From NCBI GenBank assembly GCA_035288045.1, contig DATEBA010000012.1, forward strand, positions 17,650 to 81,649: 64,000 nucleotides of DNA. The letters are read 5' to 3'. Both the position numbers and the translations under genes were made by a program. Every line of letters begins with the position of its first letter. Position 1 is the first letter of the stretch. Shown here in pieces: positions 27,165 to 36,181 of this stretch. The notes beneath the pieces are model-generated. The model did not search any database and had not been told where the DNA came from. It saw only the letters and a program-made list of their open reading frames with translations. This DNA comes from DATEBA01 sp035288045. GTDB lineage: Bacteria; Actinomycetota; UBA4738; HRBIN12.

Positions 27165-28268
27165 ATGGACCGCGACAAGATGCTGGACGTGACGCTCTCC
27201 CAGATCGAGAAGCAATTCGGGAAGGGCGCCGTGATGAAGCTCGGTGAGCACCCGGCGGGGCAAGGCATAACTGTGACCCCGACGGGGGCGCTAGCGCTGG
27301 ACATCGCGCTCGGTGTCGGTGGCATACCCAGGGGGCGGGTGGTCGAGGTCTTCGGCCCCGAGGGCTCGGGAAAGACCACCGTCTGCCTCCACATCATCGC
27401 CGAGGCACAGCGGCACGGCGGCATCGCGGCCTTCATCGATGCCGAGCACGCGCTTGACCCGACCTACGCGCGGACCCTCGGCGTGAACATAGACGAGCTC
27501 CTGGTCTCCCAGCCCGACTCCGGCGAGCAGGCCCTCGAGATCGCCGACATGCTCGTGCGCTCGGCGGCTCTGGACGTCGTCGTCATCGACTCGGTGGCGG
27601 CGCTCGTGCCGCGCGCCGAGATCGAGGGGGAGATGGGCGACTCGCACGTCGGGCTGCAGGCGCGCCTCATGTCCCAGGCGATGCGGAAGCTCTCCGGGTC
27701 CCTGTCGCGGTTCGAGACCACGGCCATCTTCATAAACCAGCTTCGCGAGAAGATCGGCGTGATGTTCGGCAACCCCGAGACCACACCCGGCGGGCGCGCG
27801 CTCAAGTTCTACTCATCGGTTCGCCTCGACGTCCGCAAGATCGAGAACCTGAAGGATGGGACCGAGGTGGTGGGGTCGCGTACGCGCGTGAAGGTCGTGA
27901 AGAACAAGGTGGCGCCGCCGTTCCGGCAGTGCGAGTTCGACATCATATACGGCAAGGGCATCTCGAAGGAAGGCTCGCTCCTGGACGTCGGCGTCGATCT
28001 GGAGATCATCAAGAAGTCCGGCGCCTGGTTCACCTACGAGGGCGAGCAGCTCGGCCAGGGTAAGGAGAACGCTCGTCAGTTCCTGGCGGAGCACCAGGAC
28101 ATGGCCGACGAGATCGACAGGCGGATCCGGGAAGGTGTGGGTCTCACGGCCTTCGAGGGCGCCGACGAGCCGATCCAGGTCGACCCGGAGGTCGTCGTGC
28201 CCGAGGCGTCTCCGGAGCAGGCTGCTAAGTCAAAGCTAAAGGAGCCCGAGCCGCAGGCGGCGAGCTGA
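27165..28268 (+). CDS. recA: Recombinase RecA
   Basis: A 367-residue DNA strand-exchange ATPase and LexA co-protease. Walker A GPEGSGKTT is at about 64-72, followed by the IDAEHALDP region, the L1/L2 loops (EIEGEMGDSHVGLQARLMSQ and GNPETTPGGRALKFY), and an acidic C-terminal tail. There is no intein. The gene has its own SOS box 130 bases upstream and a leader of about 120 nt. recX follows seven bases after the stop. Confidence 0.98.
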   Translation: MDRDKMLDVTLSQIEKQFGKGAVMKLGEHPAGQGITVTPTGALALDIALGVGGIPRGRVVEVFGPEGSGKTTVCLHIIAEAQRHGGIAAFIDAEHALDPTYARTLGVNIDELLVSQPDSGEQALEIADMLVRSAALDVVVIDSVAALVPRAEIEGEMGDSHVGLQARLMSQAMRKLSGSLSRFETTAIFINQLREKIGVMFGNPETTPGGRALKFYSSVRLDVRKIENLKDGTEVVGSRTRVKVVKNKVAPPFRQCEFDIIYGKGISKEGSLLDVGVDLEIIKKSGAWFTYEGEQLGQGKENARQFLAEHQDMADEIDRRIREGVGLTAFEGADEPIQVDPEVVVPEASPEQAAKSKLKEPEPQAAS

Positions 28269-28274
28269 GGCGCG

Positions 28275-28778
28275 ATGAGCGTGCGAGCCGGGCGTCGCGG
28301 CGGTACCCCGCGAAGCCTGCACGACCGCGCGCTTGGGCTGCTCGCGGTGCGGCCTCGGTCGCGCCGGGAGCTCCGCGATCGCCTGCTTCGCGCGGGGTTC
28401 GAAGCCGCCGAGGTTGACGAGGAGCTCGTTGGGCTCGAGGAGGTCGGACTGGTCGACGACGTCCGGTTCGCGAGGGCCGTAGCCGAGCACGAGTCCGGCG
28501 TTCGCCGCTCGGGATCCCGAGCTCTGGCGAACGCCCTGCGGGCCAAGGGGGTCGGGCCCGATACGGTCTCCGAGGTGGTGTCCGAGCACGGAGAGGGGGA
28601 CGAGGCGCGCGCGCTGGCGCTTGCCCGCTCACGAGCGGCCCGGATGGCCCGCGTGGACCCCGCCAAGGCGTTCGGGCGCCTCGTGGGGCTCCTCGCGAGA
28701 AGGGGCTACGACCCGGCCCTCTGTCGCACGGCCGCCCGCGCTGCCCTCGAGCTGGAGGTGGCCGAGACCGAGCCCTGA
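28275..28778 (+). CDS. recX: Regulatory protein RecX
   Basis: A 167-residue all-helical protein that binds RecA filaments and restrains their activity. The tandem three-helix repeats are visible (ALGLLAVRPRSRRELRDRLLRAGF, then LEEVGLVDDVRFARAVAEHE). It lies directly after recA and will be co-induced by the SOS response. A 250-bp gap with no gene that I can see separates it from the RNase Y gene. Confidence 0.93.
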   Translation: MSVRAGRRGGTPRSLHDRALGLLAVRPRSRRELRDRLLRAGFEAAEVDEELVGLEEVGLVDDVRFARAVAEHESGVRRSGSRALANALRAKGVGPDTVSEVVSEHGEGDEARALALARSRAARMARVDPAKAFGRLVGLLARRGYDPALCRTAARAALELEVAETEP

Positions 28779-29029
28779 CCGTTGCCACTCTAGCCACCCT
28801 TGCCTCCGGAGCCGAGCCGCCGTAAATTGTCGGTCAGAGAGGCTTCTTCGGATACCCAAACTGTTCGTCTACCTGAATGAATCGGACCAAGAGCGAAGAG
28901 ATCCTTCAAGAGGGGCGCGAAGGACCCCCCGGGGACCGCGCACCCTAGGTCCATCTCAGCCTGGCCGAGCAGCGGGCCCCCGACGGGCCTCTGTTCGGCT
29001 TTGCTCTAGGCGAGAGAAGGGATCGAACG

Positions 29030-30562
29030 ATGGAGCAGGCGATCGCACTGATCGCGGCCCTGCTCGGCGGCGCGGGGGTCGGCTACCTCGTACGCCAGAT
29101 GATCGCAACGTCTAGGGCGCAGACCGCCGAGTCGCGGGCCCAGAAGATCCTCCTCGACGCGCAGCGCGAGGCGCGGCAGGTGGTAGAGAGCGCCCTCAAG
29201 GAGGTCAAGCAGGAGATCGCCGCGATGCGCCGCGACGCGGAGCAGGACGTCCGCGGACGGCGCGAAGAGCTGAAGCGCCAGGAACAGCGCCTGTCGCAGA
29301 AGGAGGAGCACCTCGAGGCCAAGCTAGATGATGTCATTCGCCGCGCGGCGGACCTCGATGACCGCGAGGACAGCCTGATCAGGGTCCGCGAGCAGCTCGA
29401 GAAGCAGTTCGAGGTGCACCGCAGGAAGCTCGAGGCTGTCGCGGGGATGACCGCGCTCGAGGCGAGAGAAGCACTGACGGCCGAGATCGTGAACGAGGCC
29501 AAGCGCTCGGCGATGTCGACCGTCCGCGAGATCGAACAGCAGGCCCGCGAGGAGGGCGAGGAGCGCGCACGCAAGATCGTGACCGTTGCGATCCAGCGCG
29601 TGGCCTCCGAGCAGACGAGCGAGTCGAGCGTGTCGGTCTTCGCGCTGCCCTCCGACGACATGAAGGGCCGCATCATCGGGCGGGAAGGTCGCAACATCAG
29701 GGCCTTCGAGGCCCTCACGGGCGTGAACATCATCATCGACGACACGCCCGAGGCGGTGGTCCTCTCGTGCTTCGACCCGGTTCGCCGGGAGACGGCCCGT
29801 CTGACCCTGGAGAAGCTCGTGCAAGACGGCCGGATCCACCCCGCGCGGATCGAGGAGATGCACGAGCGATCGGGGAAGGAGATCGAGGAGCGGATCAAGC
29901 GCGCCGGGGAGGAGGCCGTCATGGAGGTCGGGATCACCGACATGAGCCCCGAGCTCGTCAAGCTGCTCGGCCGTCTCCAGTACCGGACCTCCTACGGGCA
30001 GAACGTGCTGCGCCACCTGGTGGAGTCCGCGCACATCGCCGGCGCCATAGCGTCCGAGCTGGGCGTCGAGCCGGCGGTCCCGGCCCGGGGCGCGCTCCTG
30101 CACGACATCGGCAAGGCCGTGACCCACGAGGTCGAGGGCTCCCACGCCATCATCGGTGCCGAGATCGCGCGGCGCCTCAAGGAGTCGCCGGGGGTGGTGC
30201 ACTGCATCGAGTCGCACCACGGGGAGGTGGAGCAACGCACGATCGAGGCCGTGATCGCCCAGATCGCGGACCACATCTCCGGCGGACGACCCGGCGCTCG
30301 CCGCGAGAGCCTCGAGACGTACGTGAAACGCCTCGAGAGGCTGGAGGAGATATGCAACGGCTTCCCGGGGGTAGAGAAGACCTATGCGATGCAGGCCGGA
30401 CGGGAGGTCCGCGTCCTCGTGAAGCCGGACGAGGTGGACGACCTCCAGGCCCAGGTGATGGCGCGCGACATCGCGAAGCAGGTAGAGGAGGAACTGCAGT
30501 ACCCCGGCCAGATAAGGATCACGGTGATCCGGGAGAGCCGATCTGTGGAGTTTGCTAGGTGA
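29030..30562 (+). CDS. rny: Ribonuclease Y
   Basis: A 510-residue membrane-anchored endoribonuclease. The N-terminal membrane helix (about 2-22) is followed by a long coiled coil (about 30-190), a KH domain (MKGRIIGREGRNIRAFEALTG) and an HD domain (LLHDIGKAVTHE, SHHGE). It starts mRNA decay at the inner membrane face. Most well-studied actinobacteria use RNase E instead, so this gene supports a deep-branching lineage. Its last bases overlap the miaB start. Confidence 0.95.
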   Translation: MEQAIALIAALLGGAGVGYLVRQMIATSRAQTAESRAQKILLDAQREARQVVESALKEVKQEIAAMRRDAEQDVRGRREELKRQEQRLSQKEEHLEAKLDDVIRRAADLDDREDSLIRVREQLEKQFEVHRRKLEAVAGMTALEAREALTAEIVNEAKRSAMSTVREIEQQAREEGEERARKIVTVAIQRVASEQTSESSVSVFALPSDDMKGRIIGREGRNIRAFEALTGVNIIIDDTPEAVVLSCFDPVRRETARLTLEKLVQDGRIHPARIEEMHERSGKEIEERIKRAGEEAVMEVGITDMSPELVKLLGRLQYRTSYGQNVLRHLVESAHIAGAIASELGVEPAVPARGALLHDIGKAVTHEVEGSHAIIGAEIARRLKESPGVVHCIESHHGEVEQRTIEAVIAQIADHISGGRPGARRESLETYVKRLERLEEICNGFPGVEKTYAMQAGREVRVLVKPDEVDDLQAQVMARDIAKQVEEELQYPGQIRITVIRESRSVEFAR

Positions 30563-31917
30563 GTCGGAGCGACAAGTACCTGATCCGCACGTTCGGGTGC
30601 CAGATGAACGAGCACGACTCCGAGCGGATCGCGGGTCTGCTGGAGACCGACGGGCTCGTCCCCACCGAGGAGGCGGCGGACGCACGGATCGTCGTGTTCA
30701 ACACGTGCGCGATCCGCGAGAATGCCGACAACCGTCTCTACGGGAACCTCGGGCACCTTCGAGCCCTGAAGGAACGGAACCCCGGCCTCCGGATCGTGGT
30801 AGCGGGGTGTCTGGCGCAGAAGGACGGCCCGGTCATCCAGGAGAGGGCGCCGTGGGTCGACGTCGTGGTCGGGACTCACGCGCTTCCCGGCCTGCTGGAG
30901 CTCCTTCGCCGGGCGGAGGAGGAGGGGCCGCAGACAGACGTCCGGGAGTACACCGAGGTCTTCCCGAGCGCGCTCCCGGCCCGCCGGGAGGTCGCCCATC
31001 ACGCGTGGGTCTCCATCGCAGTCGGGTGCGACAACACGTGCTCCTTCTGCATCGTTCCCTTCGTCCGCGGGCCGCAGCGGTCGCGGACGAAGGGTGACGT
31101 CCTCTGCGAGGTGCAGGGTCTCGCTCGCGGGGGGGTGGTGGAGGTCACGCTCCTGGGTCAGAACGTGAACACGTTCGGACGCGACCTGACCGTCCCGGGC
31201 TCGAGCCGGCAGCCAATGTTCGCCGACCTCCTGCGAGCGATCTCGTCGGTCGAGGGCATCCGGAGGATCCGGTTCACGAGCCCGCATCCACACGACTTCA
31301 CCCCCGACGTCATCGACGCGATCGCCGAGTGCGAGCCCGTCTGCGAGCACATACACTTCCCGCTCCAGTCCGGCTCGGACGGCGTCCTGCGCGCGATGCG
31401 GCGCTCCTACCGGAGCCAGAGGTACCTCGAGTGGCTGGAGAGGATCCGAGCGTCGGTGCCCGGCATCGCGGTGAGCACCGACATCATCGTGGGATTCCCC
31501 GGGGAGAGCGAGGAGGACTTCGAGGCGACCCTGGACGTCGTTCGGGCGGCCCGATTCGACTCGGCCTACACCTTCCAGTACTCGCCGCGTCCGGGTACGA
31601 GGGCGGTGTCGATGCCCGGCCGGGTCCCGAAGGATGTCGTCCAGGAGCGGTTCGATCGGCTCGTCGCCCTGCAGGAGGGGATCTCGCTGGAGAAGAACCT
31701 AGCGCTGGTGGGTTCGATCGCCGAGATCCTCGTGGAGGGCTCCGGCCGCAAGGGGCGCGTCCAGGGACGGACCCGCACTAACAAGGTCGCTCACGTGGAC
31801 GTCGATTACCCACCGGGCGCGTTCCTGTCCACCCGCATCGCGTCGGCCGCCCCCCACCATCTCGTCGGCGAAGTCGTGGCGGTCGAAGGAGCGCGGGAGC
31901 CCGTCGTCGTCGCCTGA
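30559..31917 (+). CDS. miaB: tRNA-2-methylthio-N6-dimethylallyladenosine synthase
   Basis: A 452-residue radical-SAM methylthiotransferase acting on i6A37 of tRNAs that read UNN codons. The N-terminal UPF0004 domain holds three cluster cysteines (TFGCQMNEHD, FNTCAIRENA, VAGCLAQ). The radical SAM motif is CDNTCSFC, and a TRAM domain ends the protein. GTG 30559 overlaps the RNase Y stop and TGATG couples it to miaA, the gene that makes its substrate. Confidence 0.96.
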   Translation: MSRSDKYLIRTFGCQMNEHDSERIAGLLETDGLVPTEEAADARIVVFNTCAIRENADNRLYGNLGHLRALKERNPGLRIVVAGCLAQKDGPVIQERAPWVDVVVGTHALPGLLELLRRAEEEGPQTDVREYTEVFPSALPARREVAHHAWVSIAVGCDNTCSFCIVPFVRGPQRSRTKGDVLCEVQGLARGGVVEVTLLGQNVNTFGRDLTVPGSSRQPMFADLLRAISSVEGIRRIRFTSPHPHDFTPDVIDAIAECEPVCEHIHFPLQSGSDGVLRAMRRSYRSQRYLEWLERIRASVPGIAVSTDIIVGFPGESEEDFEATLDVVRAARFDSAYTFQYSPRPGTRAVSMPGRVPKDVVQERFDRLVALQEGISLEKNLALVGSIAEILVEGSGRKGRVQGRTRTNKVAHVDVDYPPGAFLSTRIASAAPHHLVGEVVAVEGAREPVVVA

Positions 31918-32837
31918 TGGCTGCGGGGCCGCTCCTGGCGCTGGTCGGACCGACCGCGGCGGGCAAGTCCGAGGCGGCGCTTGAGATCGCGCAAGGTATC
32001 GGAGCCGAGATCGTGTCGGTGGACTCCATGCTCGTGTACCGCGGGATGGACGTCGGGACGGCCAAGCCCTCCCCGGGCGACCGCGCTCGGGTTCCCCACC
32101 ACCTCCTTGACGTTGCCGATCCGTCCGAGCCCTTCTCGGTCTCGCGCTTCCAATCGCTCGCTCGGAAAGCGCTCGAGGGGATCGCGGAGCGGGGTCGCCG
32201 GCCGTTGCTCGTGGGCGGGTCCGGCCTCTACTTCCGCGCCGTCGTCGACGATCTCGAGTTCCCCGGCACCGATCAGGCGACCCGTCTCGCGCTCGAGGCG
32301 GAGGCGGCCAAGAGTGGCGCCGAGCGTATACACGCGCGCCTGGCGGCGCTCGACCCCGTAGCAGCGGGCAAGATCCAGGTGGGGAACGTCCGCCGCATCG
32401 TGCGGGCGCTCGAGGTTGCGTCGCTCACCGGGCGTCGGTTCTCGTCATTCGCAGTGGCCTGGGACCGGTATCCGCCCGAGCGGGTCCGCGCCGCCGGTGT
32501 GGAGGTTGCGCGGGAGGCGCTTCGAGGAAGGATCGAGCGCCGGGTGCACCGCATGATCCAGGGTGGCTTTGCCGAGGAGGTCGGCAGCCTTCTCGCGGGA
32601 GGCTTCGGCGGATGGCTCACCTCCACGAAGGCCATCGGGTACGCTGAGGTGGCTCGTCACCTGCGGGGGGACTGCTCCCTGGAGGGGGCGATAGCGGACA
32701 CCGTGAAAAGGACGGTCTCCCTGGCGAGGCGCCAGATGGCCTGGTTCCGCCGCGACCCCCGGATCCGATGGTTCGTCGCGGGGGAGAAGGGCGCCGCGGG
32801 CATCGCGGCGGAGCTGCTGGAGTACCTGCGTGGATGA
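31917..32837 (+). CDS. miaA: tRNA dimethylallyltransferase
   Basis: A 306-residue enzyme that adds dimethylallyl to A37 of tRNA. The P-loop GPTAAGKSE (about 11-19), SVDSMLVYRGMDVGTAKP and the FSVSRFQ region are standard. It overlaps miaB by one base and dapF by eight, forming the miaB-miaA-dapF-dapL-hflX run. Length is normal. Confidence 0.96.
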   Translation: MAAGPLLALVGPTAAGKSEAALEIAQGIGAEIVSVDSMLVYRGMDVGTAKPSPGDRARVPHHLLDVADPSEPFSVSRFQSLARKALEGIAERGRRPLLVGGSGLYFRAVVDDLEFPGTDQATRLALEAEAAKSGAERIHARLAALDPVAAGKIQVGNVRRIVRALEVASLTGRRFSSFAVAWDRYPPERVRAAGVEVAREALRGRIERRVHRMIQGGFAEEVGSLLAGGFGGWLTSTKAIGYAEVARHLRGDCSLEGAIADTVKRTVSLARRQMAWFRRDPRIRWFVAGEKGAAGIAAELLEYLRG

Positions 32838-33690
32838 GCTGCGGTTCTGGAAGTACCACGGGACGGGGAACGACTTCGTCATGGTCGAGGACCTCGACGA
32901 CGACATGCTCCTTGCGCCCGAGCTCGTCTCGCGTCTGTGCGACCGGCGGTTCGGCGTCGGTGGCGACGGGCTGATCCGCGTCGCGCCCGCTGAGGGCGCC
33001 GACTTCTTCATGGACTACCTGAATGCGGACGGCAGCGTCGCCGAGATGTGCGGCAACGGGATCCGCTGCCTCGGGAAGCTCGTGTACGAGCGAGGGCTTA
33101 CCACCAAGACCGAGCTCGACGTGGACACGCTCACCGGCGTCAGGCATCTGTCCCTCCGCGTCGAGGGGGGCGCCGTCGTCTCGGTCACGGTCGGCATGGG
33201 CCCTCCCGCCTTCTCGCGCAAGGAGATCCCGATGTCGGGGCCGCCCGACGAGCCGTTCCTGCGTCGGCCGTTCGCCGTAGACGGACGGACGTTCGAAGCG
33301 TCGGCGGTGTCGATGGGGAACCCGCACCTCGTCCTGTTGGTGGGCGAAGAGCCGGACCCCGCGGACGTCCGTCGGATCGGGCCCCTGGTCGAGCGCCACG
33401 AGCTGTTCCCCGAGAAGACGAACGTCGAGTTCGTCGCGCCCGACGGCGACGGGATAGCCGTCCGGGTCTGGGAGCGCGGCGTGGGCGAGACGATGGCCTG
33501 CGGCACGGGGGCTTGCGCGGCCGTGGTCGCCGCCAACGAGGCCGGGCTGGTGGGCCGAGTCGCGCAGGCCCGATTCCCCGGCGGCGTGCTCCAGGTCGAG
33601 CGTCGGGACGACGACGTCCTGCTGACGGGCCCGGCGGAACGCGTGTTCGAGGGGATCGCCGATCCCGCGTGGCTGGAGGCAACCGGTTGA
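32830..33690 (+). CDS. dapF: Diaminopimelate epimerase
   Basis: A 286-residue cofactor-free epimerase that converts LL- to meso-diaminopimelate. Both catalytic cysteines are in place, in AEMCGNGIRCLG and MACGTGACA. The N-terminal KYHGTGNDFVM is the substrate-binding signature. GTG 32830 overlaps the end of miaA. The next gene starts within the dapF stop and encodes the enzyme that supplies its substrate. Confidence 0.96.
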   Translation: MDELRFWKYHGTGNDFVMVEDLDDDMLLAPELVSRLCDRRFGVGGDGLIRVAPAEGADFFMDYLNADGSVAEMCGNGIRCLGKLVYERGLTTKTELDVDTLTGVRHLSLRVEGGAVVSVTVGMGPPAFSRKEIPMSGPPDEPFLRRPFAVDGRTFEASAVSMGNPHLVLLVGEEPDPADVRRIGPLVERHELFPEKTNVEFVAPDGDGIAVRVWERGVGETMACGTGACAAVVAANEAGLVGRVAQARFPGGVLQVERRDDDVLLTGPAERVFEGIADPAWLEATG

Positions 33691-34844
33691 GGGTCGCGAG
33701 CCGGATAGAGTCGCTGCCGCCATACCTGTTCGCCGAGCTCGACAAGAAGCTCGCGGCCAAGCGCGCCGAGGGGGTCGACGTGATCTCGCTCGGTGTCGGC
33801 GACCCGGATCAACCGACGCCCGACCACGTCGTCCGCGCCATGCAGAGCGCCGTGGCCGAGAGCACGAATCACCGGTATCCCTCGTACTACGGGAGCCGGG
33901 AGTTCCGCCAGGCCGTCGTCGACTGGTACATGCGTCGCTTCGGCGTCGCGCTCGACCCCGAGACCGAGGTGCTCGCGCTGATCGGCTCGAAGGAGGGGCT
34001 CGGGCACCTGTCGTTCGCGTTCGTGGACCCCGGCGACGAGGCGCTCGTCCCGGATCCCGGCTACCCCGTCTACGCCATCAGCACGCTCCTGGCGGGCGGC
34101 ATCCCGATGTCGCTGCCGATGCCGGCCGAGCGCGGCTTCCTTCCGGACTTCGAGGACACCGCGGTCACCGCGCGAACGAAGCTGCTCTGGTTGAACTTCC
34201 CGAGCAACCCGACGGCCGCCGTCGCCGATCGCTCGACCTTCGAGGAGGCCGTCGCGTTCGCGGTGGAGCACGGGCTCCTGCTCGCGCACGACGCGGCCTA
34301 CTCGGAGATCACGTTCGACGGCTACGTGGCACCCTCGGTCCTCCAGGTGCCCGGCGCGAAGGACGTGGCCCTCGAGTTCGGTTCGCTCTCGAAGTCGTCG
34401 AATATGACGGGTTGGCGGATCGGGTACTGCGTCGGGAGCGCGCACGCGATCAGGGCCCTGTCGATCGTGAAGACGAACCTGGACTCCGGCCAGTTCACCG
34501 CCGTACAGCAGGCGGCGATCGCTGCGCTCTCGGGGCCCGACCGGGTCCTGGATGAGCTCCGAGCGACGTATCAGCGTCGGCGGGATCTCGTGATCGGGAC
34601 CCTGAACGGCCTCGGCTGGGAGCTCACGCCGCCGCTCGGTTCGATCTACGTGTGGCTACCGGCGCTCGAGGGGCAGAGCTCAGCCGGGTTCGCCGATCTC
34701 CTGCTGGACGAGGCGGGCGTGTTCGTCGCGCCCGGGACGGGATACGGCCCTGCCGGCGAGGGGTACGTGCGGATATCGCTCACGGTGCCGGAGGACCGGC
34801 TCGCCGAAGCGATGGACCGGGTCGCGCGGGTCGTGGGGGGCTGA
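33687..34844 (+). CDS. dapL: LL-diaminopimelate aminotransferase (class I/II PLP enzyme)
   Basis: A 385-residue PLP-dependent aminotransferase with the N-terminal YLFAELDKK and GVGDPDQPTP elements typical of the LL-DAP aminotransferase group, NFPSNPTAA, and the PLP lysine in SLSKSSNMTGWRIG. TTG 33687 overlaps the dapF stop; longer upstream readings run through dapF in another frame and were rejected. With dapA, dapB and dapF in the window, its likely job is the single-step conversion of tetrahydrodipicolinate to LL-DAP. A general aspartate/alanine aminotransferase is the alternative. Confidence 0.85.
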   Translation: MRVASRIESLPPYLFAELDKKLAAKRAEGVDVISLGVGDPDQPTPDHVVRAMQSAVAESTNHRYPSYYGSREFRQAVVDWYMRRFGVALDPETEVLALIGSKEGLGHLSFAFVDPGDEALVPDPGYPVYAISTLLAGGIPMSLPMPAERGFLPDFEDTAVTARTKLLWLNFPSNPTAAVADRSTFEEAVAFAVEHGLLLAHDAAYSEITFDGYVAPSVLQVPGAKDVALEFGSLSKSSNMTGWRIGYCVGSAHAIRALSIVKTNLDSGQFTAVQQAAIAALSGPDRVLDELRATYQRRRDLVIGTLNGLGWELTPPLGSIYVWLPALEGQSSAGFADLLLDEAGVFVAPGTGYGPAGEGYVRISLTVPEDRLAEAMDRVARVVGG

Positions 34845-36181
34845 TGGCCGAGCGACCCAGGCGTCGCCCCGCCGACCCGGGCGCCCTCGAGTCACCCCTG
34901 TCGGCGACCTGGCGCCCCCGAGTGCGAGAGAAGGCCGTCCTGGTGGGGGTGGGCAGGGGGCTCGATTCCTCGTCGCTCGACGAGTTGGCTGCTCTCGCCG
35001 ATACCGCTGGAGCGGAGCCGGTGGCGCGGATCCTTCAGGCGCGGACGGATCCTGACCCGGCGACCTTCGTCGGCAAGGGCAAGCTCGAGGAGATCCACCG
35101 CGCGCTGCACGGCTCGGGCGCCGATGCTGTGATCCTGGACGACGAGCTCTCGCCCGGGCAGCTCCGCAACCTGGAGGAGCGGCTGGGGGTCAAGGTGGTC
35201 GATCGGACGGCCCTGATCCTCGACATCTTCGCTCTCCACGCACGGTCGCGCGAAGGCAAGGCGCAGGTGGAGCTCGCGCAGCTTAACTACCTCCTGCCGC
35301 GGTTGCGCGGATGGGGCGAGGCCATGTCCAGGCTGGGCGGCGGGATCGGCACCCGGGGGCCCGGTGAGACGAAGCTTGAGGTCGATCGGCAGCACATCAA
35401 GCGGCGGATCTCGAAGCTGGGCCGCGACCTGCGCGACCTCTCGCGCACGCGCGCCGTCAAGCGTTCGCGCCGCCAGAGGTCTGGAGTGCCGCAGGTCGCG
35501 ATCGCCGGGTACACGAACGCCGGGAAGTCGACCCTCATGAACGCACTGACGAGAGCAGACGTGGTCGTGGCCGATCAGCTGTTCGCGACCCTGGACCCGA
35601 CGGCCCGGCGCCTGGGTTTGCCCGGGGGTCGCACGGTCGTGGTCTCGGACACCGTCGGGTTCGTACGCAAACTGCCCCATGATCTCGTCGAGGCGTTCCG
35701 CTCGACGCTCGAGGAGGTGGGCTTTGCGAGCCTCGTGCTGCACGTGGCCGACGGGTCGTCTCCGGAAGTGGAGGAGCAAGTGAACGCGGTGCGCGAGGTG
35801 TTGGCCGAGATCGGGGCCGGCGCGATCCCCGAGGTCCTCTGCATGAACAAGATCGACCGCATGAGCGAGGTGGAGCTTGCCCGCGCGGCGCGCAGATTCC
35901 CCGAAGCCGTTTTCGTGTCCGGGCTCCAAGGTGAGGGGCTGGTCGAGCTCGTCGACCGGATCGCCGAGGCGCTCCCACGACCACCGGTCGAGGTCACGGT
36001 ACTCGTCCCCTACGGCCGAGAGGAACTGACGGCTCGGCTGCATCGCGAGGCCGAGGTGCTGTCCTCCGACGCCACGACCGATGGAACGTTGGTGCACGCC
36101 CGGGTGGGGGAGCGCCTGCTCGCGGCGATCAGCGACCTGGTGGTGGCCCCCGACGGTGCCGCGAGGTTCGGGGATCCCTAG
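34844..36181 (+). CDS. hflX: GTPase HflX
   Basis: A 445-residue ribosome-associated GTPase that splits stalled ribosomes under stress. The N-terminal HflX domain contains ATFVGKGKLEEI and the GIGTRGPGETKLEVDRR-like linker; the G domain has G1 GYTNAGKST, G3 DTVGF and G4 NKID. ATG 34844 shares the dapL stop (TGATG). The gene converges with the SIS-domain gene, their stops overlapping in four bases. Confidence 0.95.
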   Translation: MAERPRRRPADPGALESPLSATWRPRVREKAVLVGVGRGLDSSSLDELAALADTAGAEPVARILQARTDPDPATFVGKGKLEEIHRALHGSGADAVILDDELSPGQLRNLEERLGVKVVDRTALILDIFALHARSREGKAQVELAQLNYLLPRLRGWGEAMSRLGGGIGTRGPGETKLEVDRQHIKRRISKLGRDLRDLSRTRAVKRSRRQRSGVPQVAIAGYTNAGKSTLMNALTRADVVVADQLFATLDPTARRLGLPGGRTVVVSDTVGFVRKLPHDLVEAFRSTLEEVGFASLVLHVADGSSPEVEEQVNAVREVLAEIGAGAIPEVLCMNKIDRMSEVELARAARRFPEAVFVSGLQGEGLVELVDRIAEALPRPPVEVTVLVPYGREELTARLHREAEVLSSDATTDGTLVHARVGERLLAAISDLVVAPDGAARFGDP

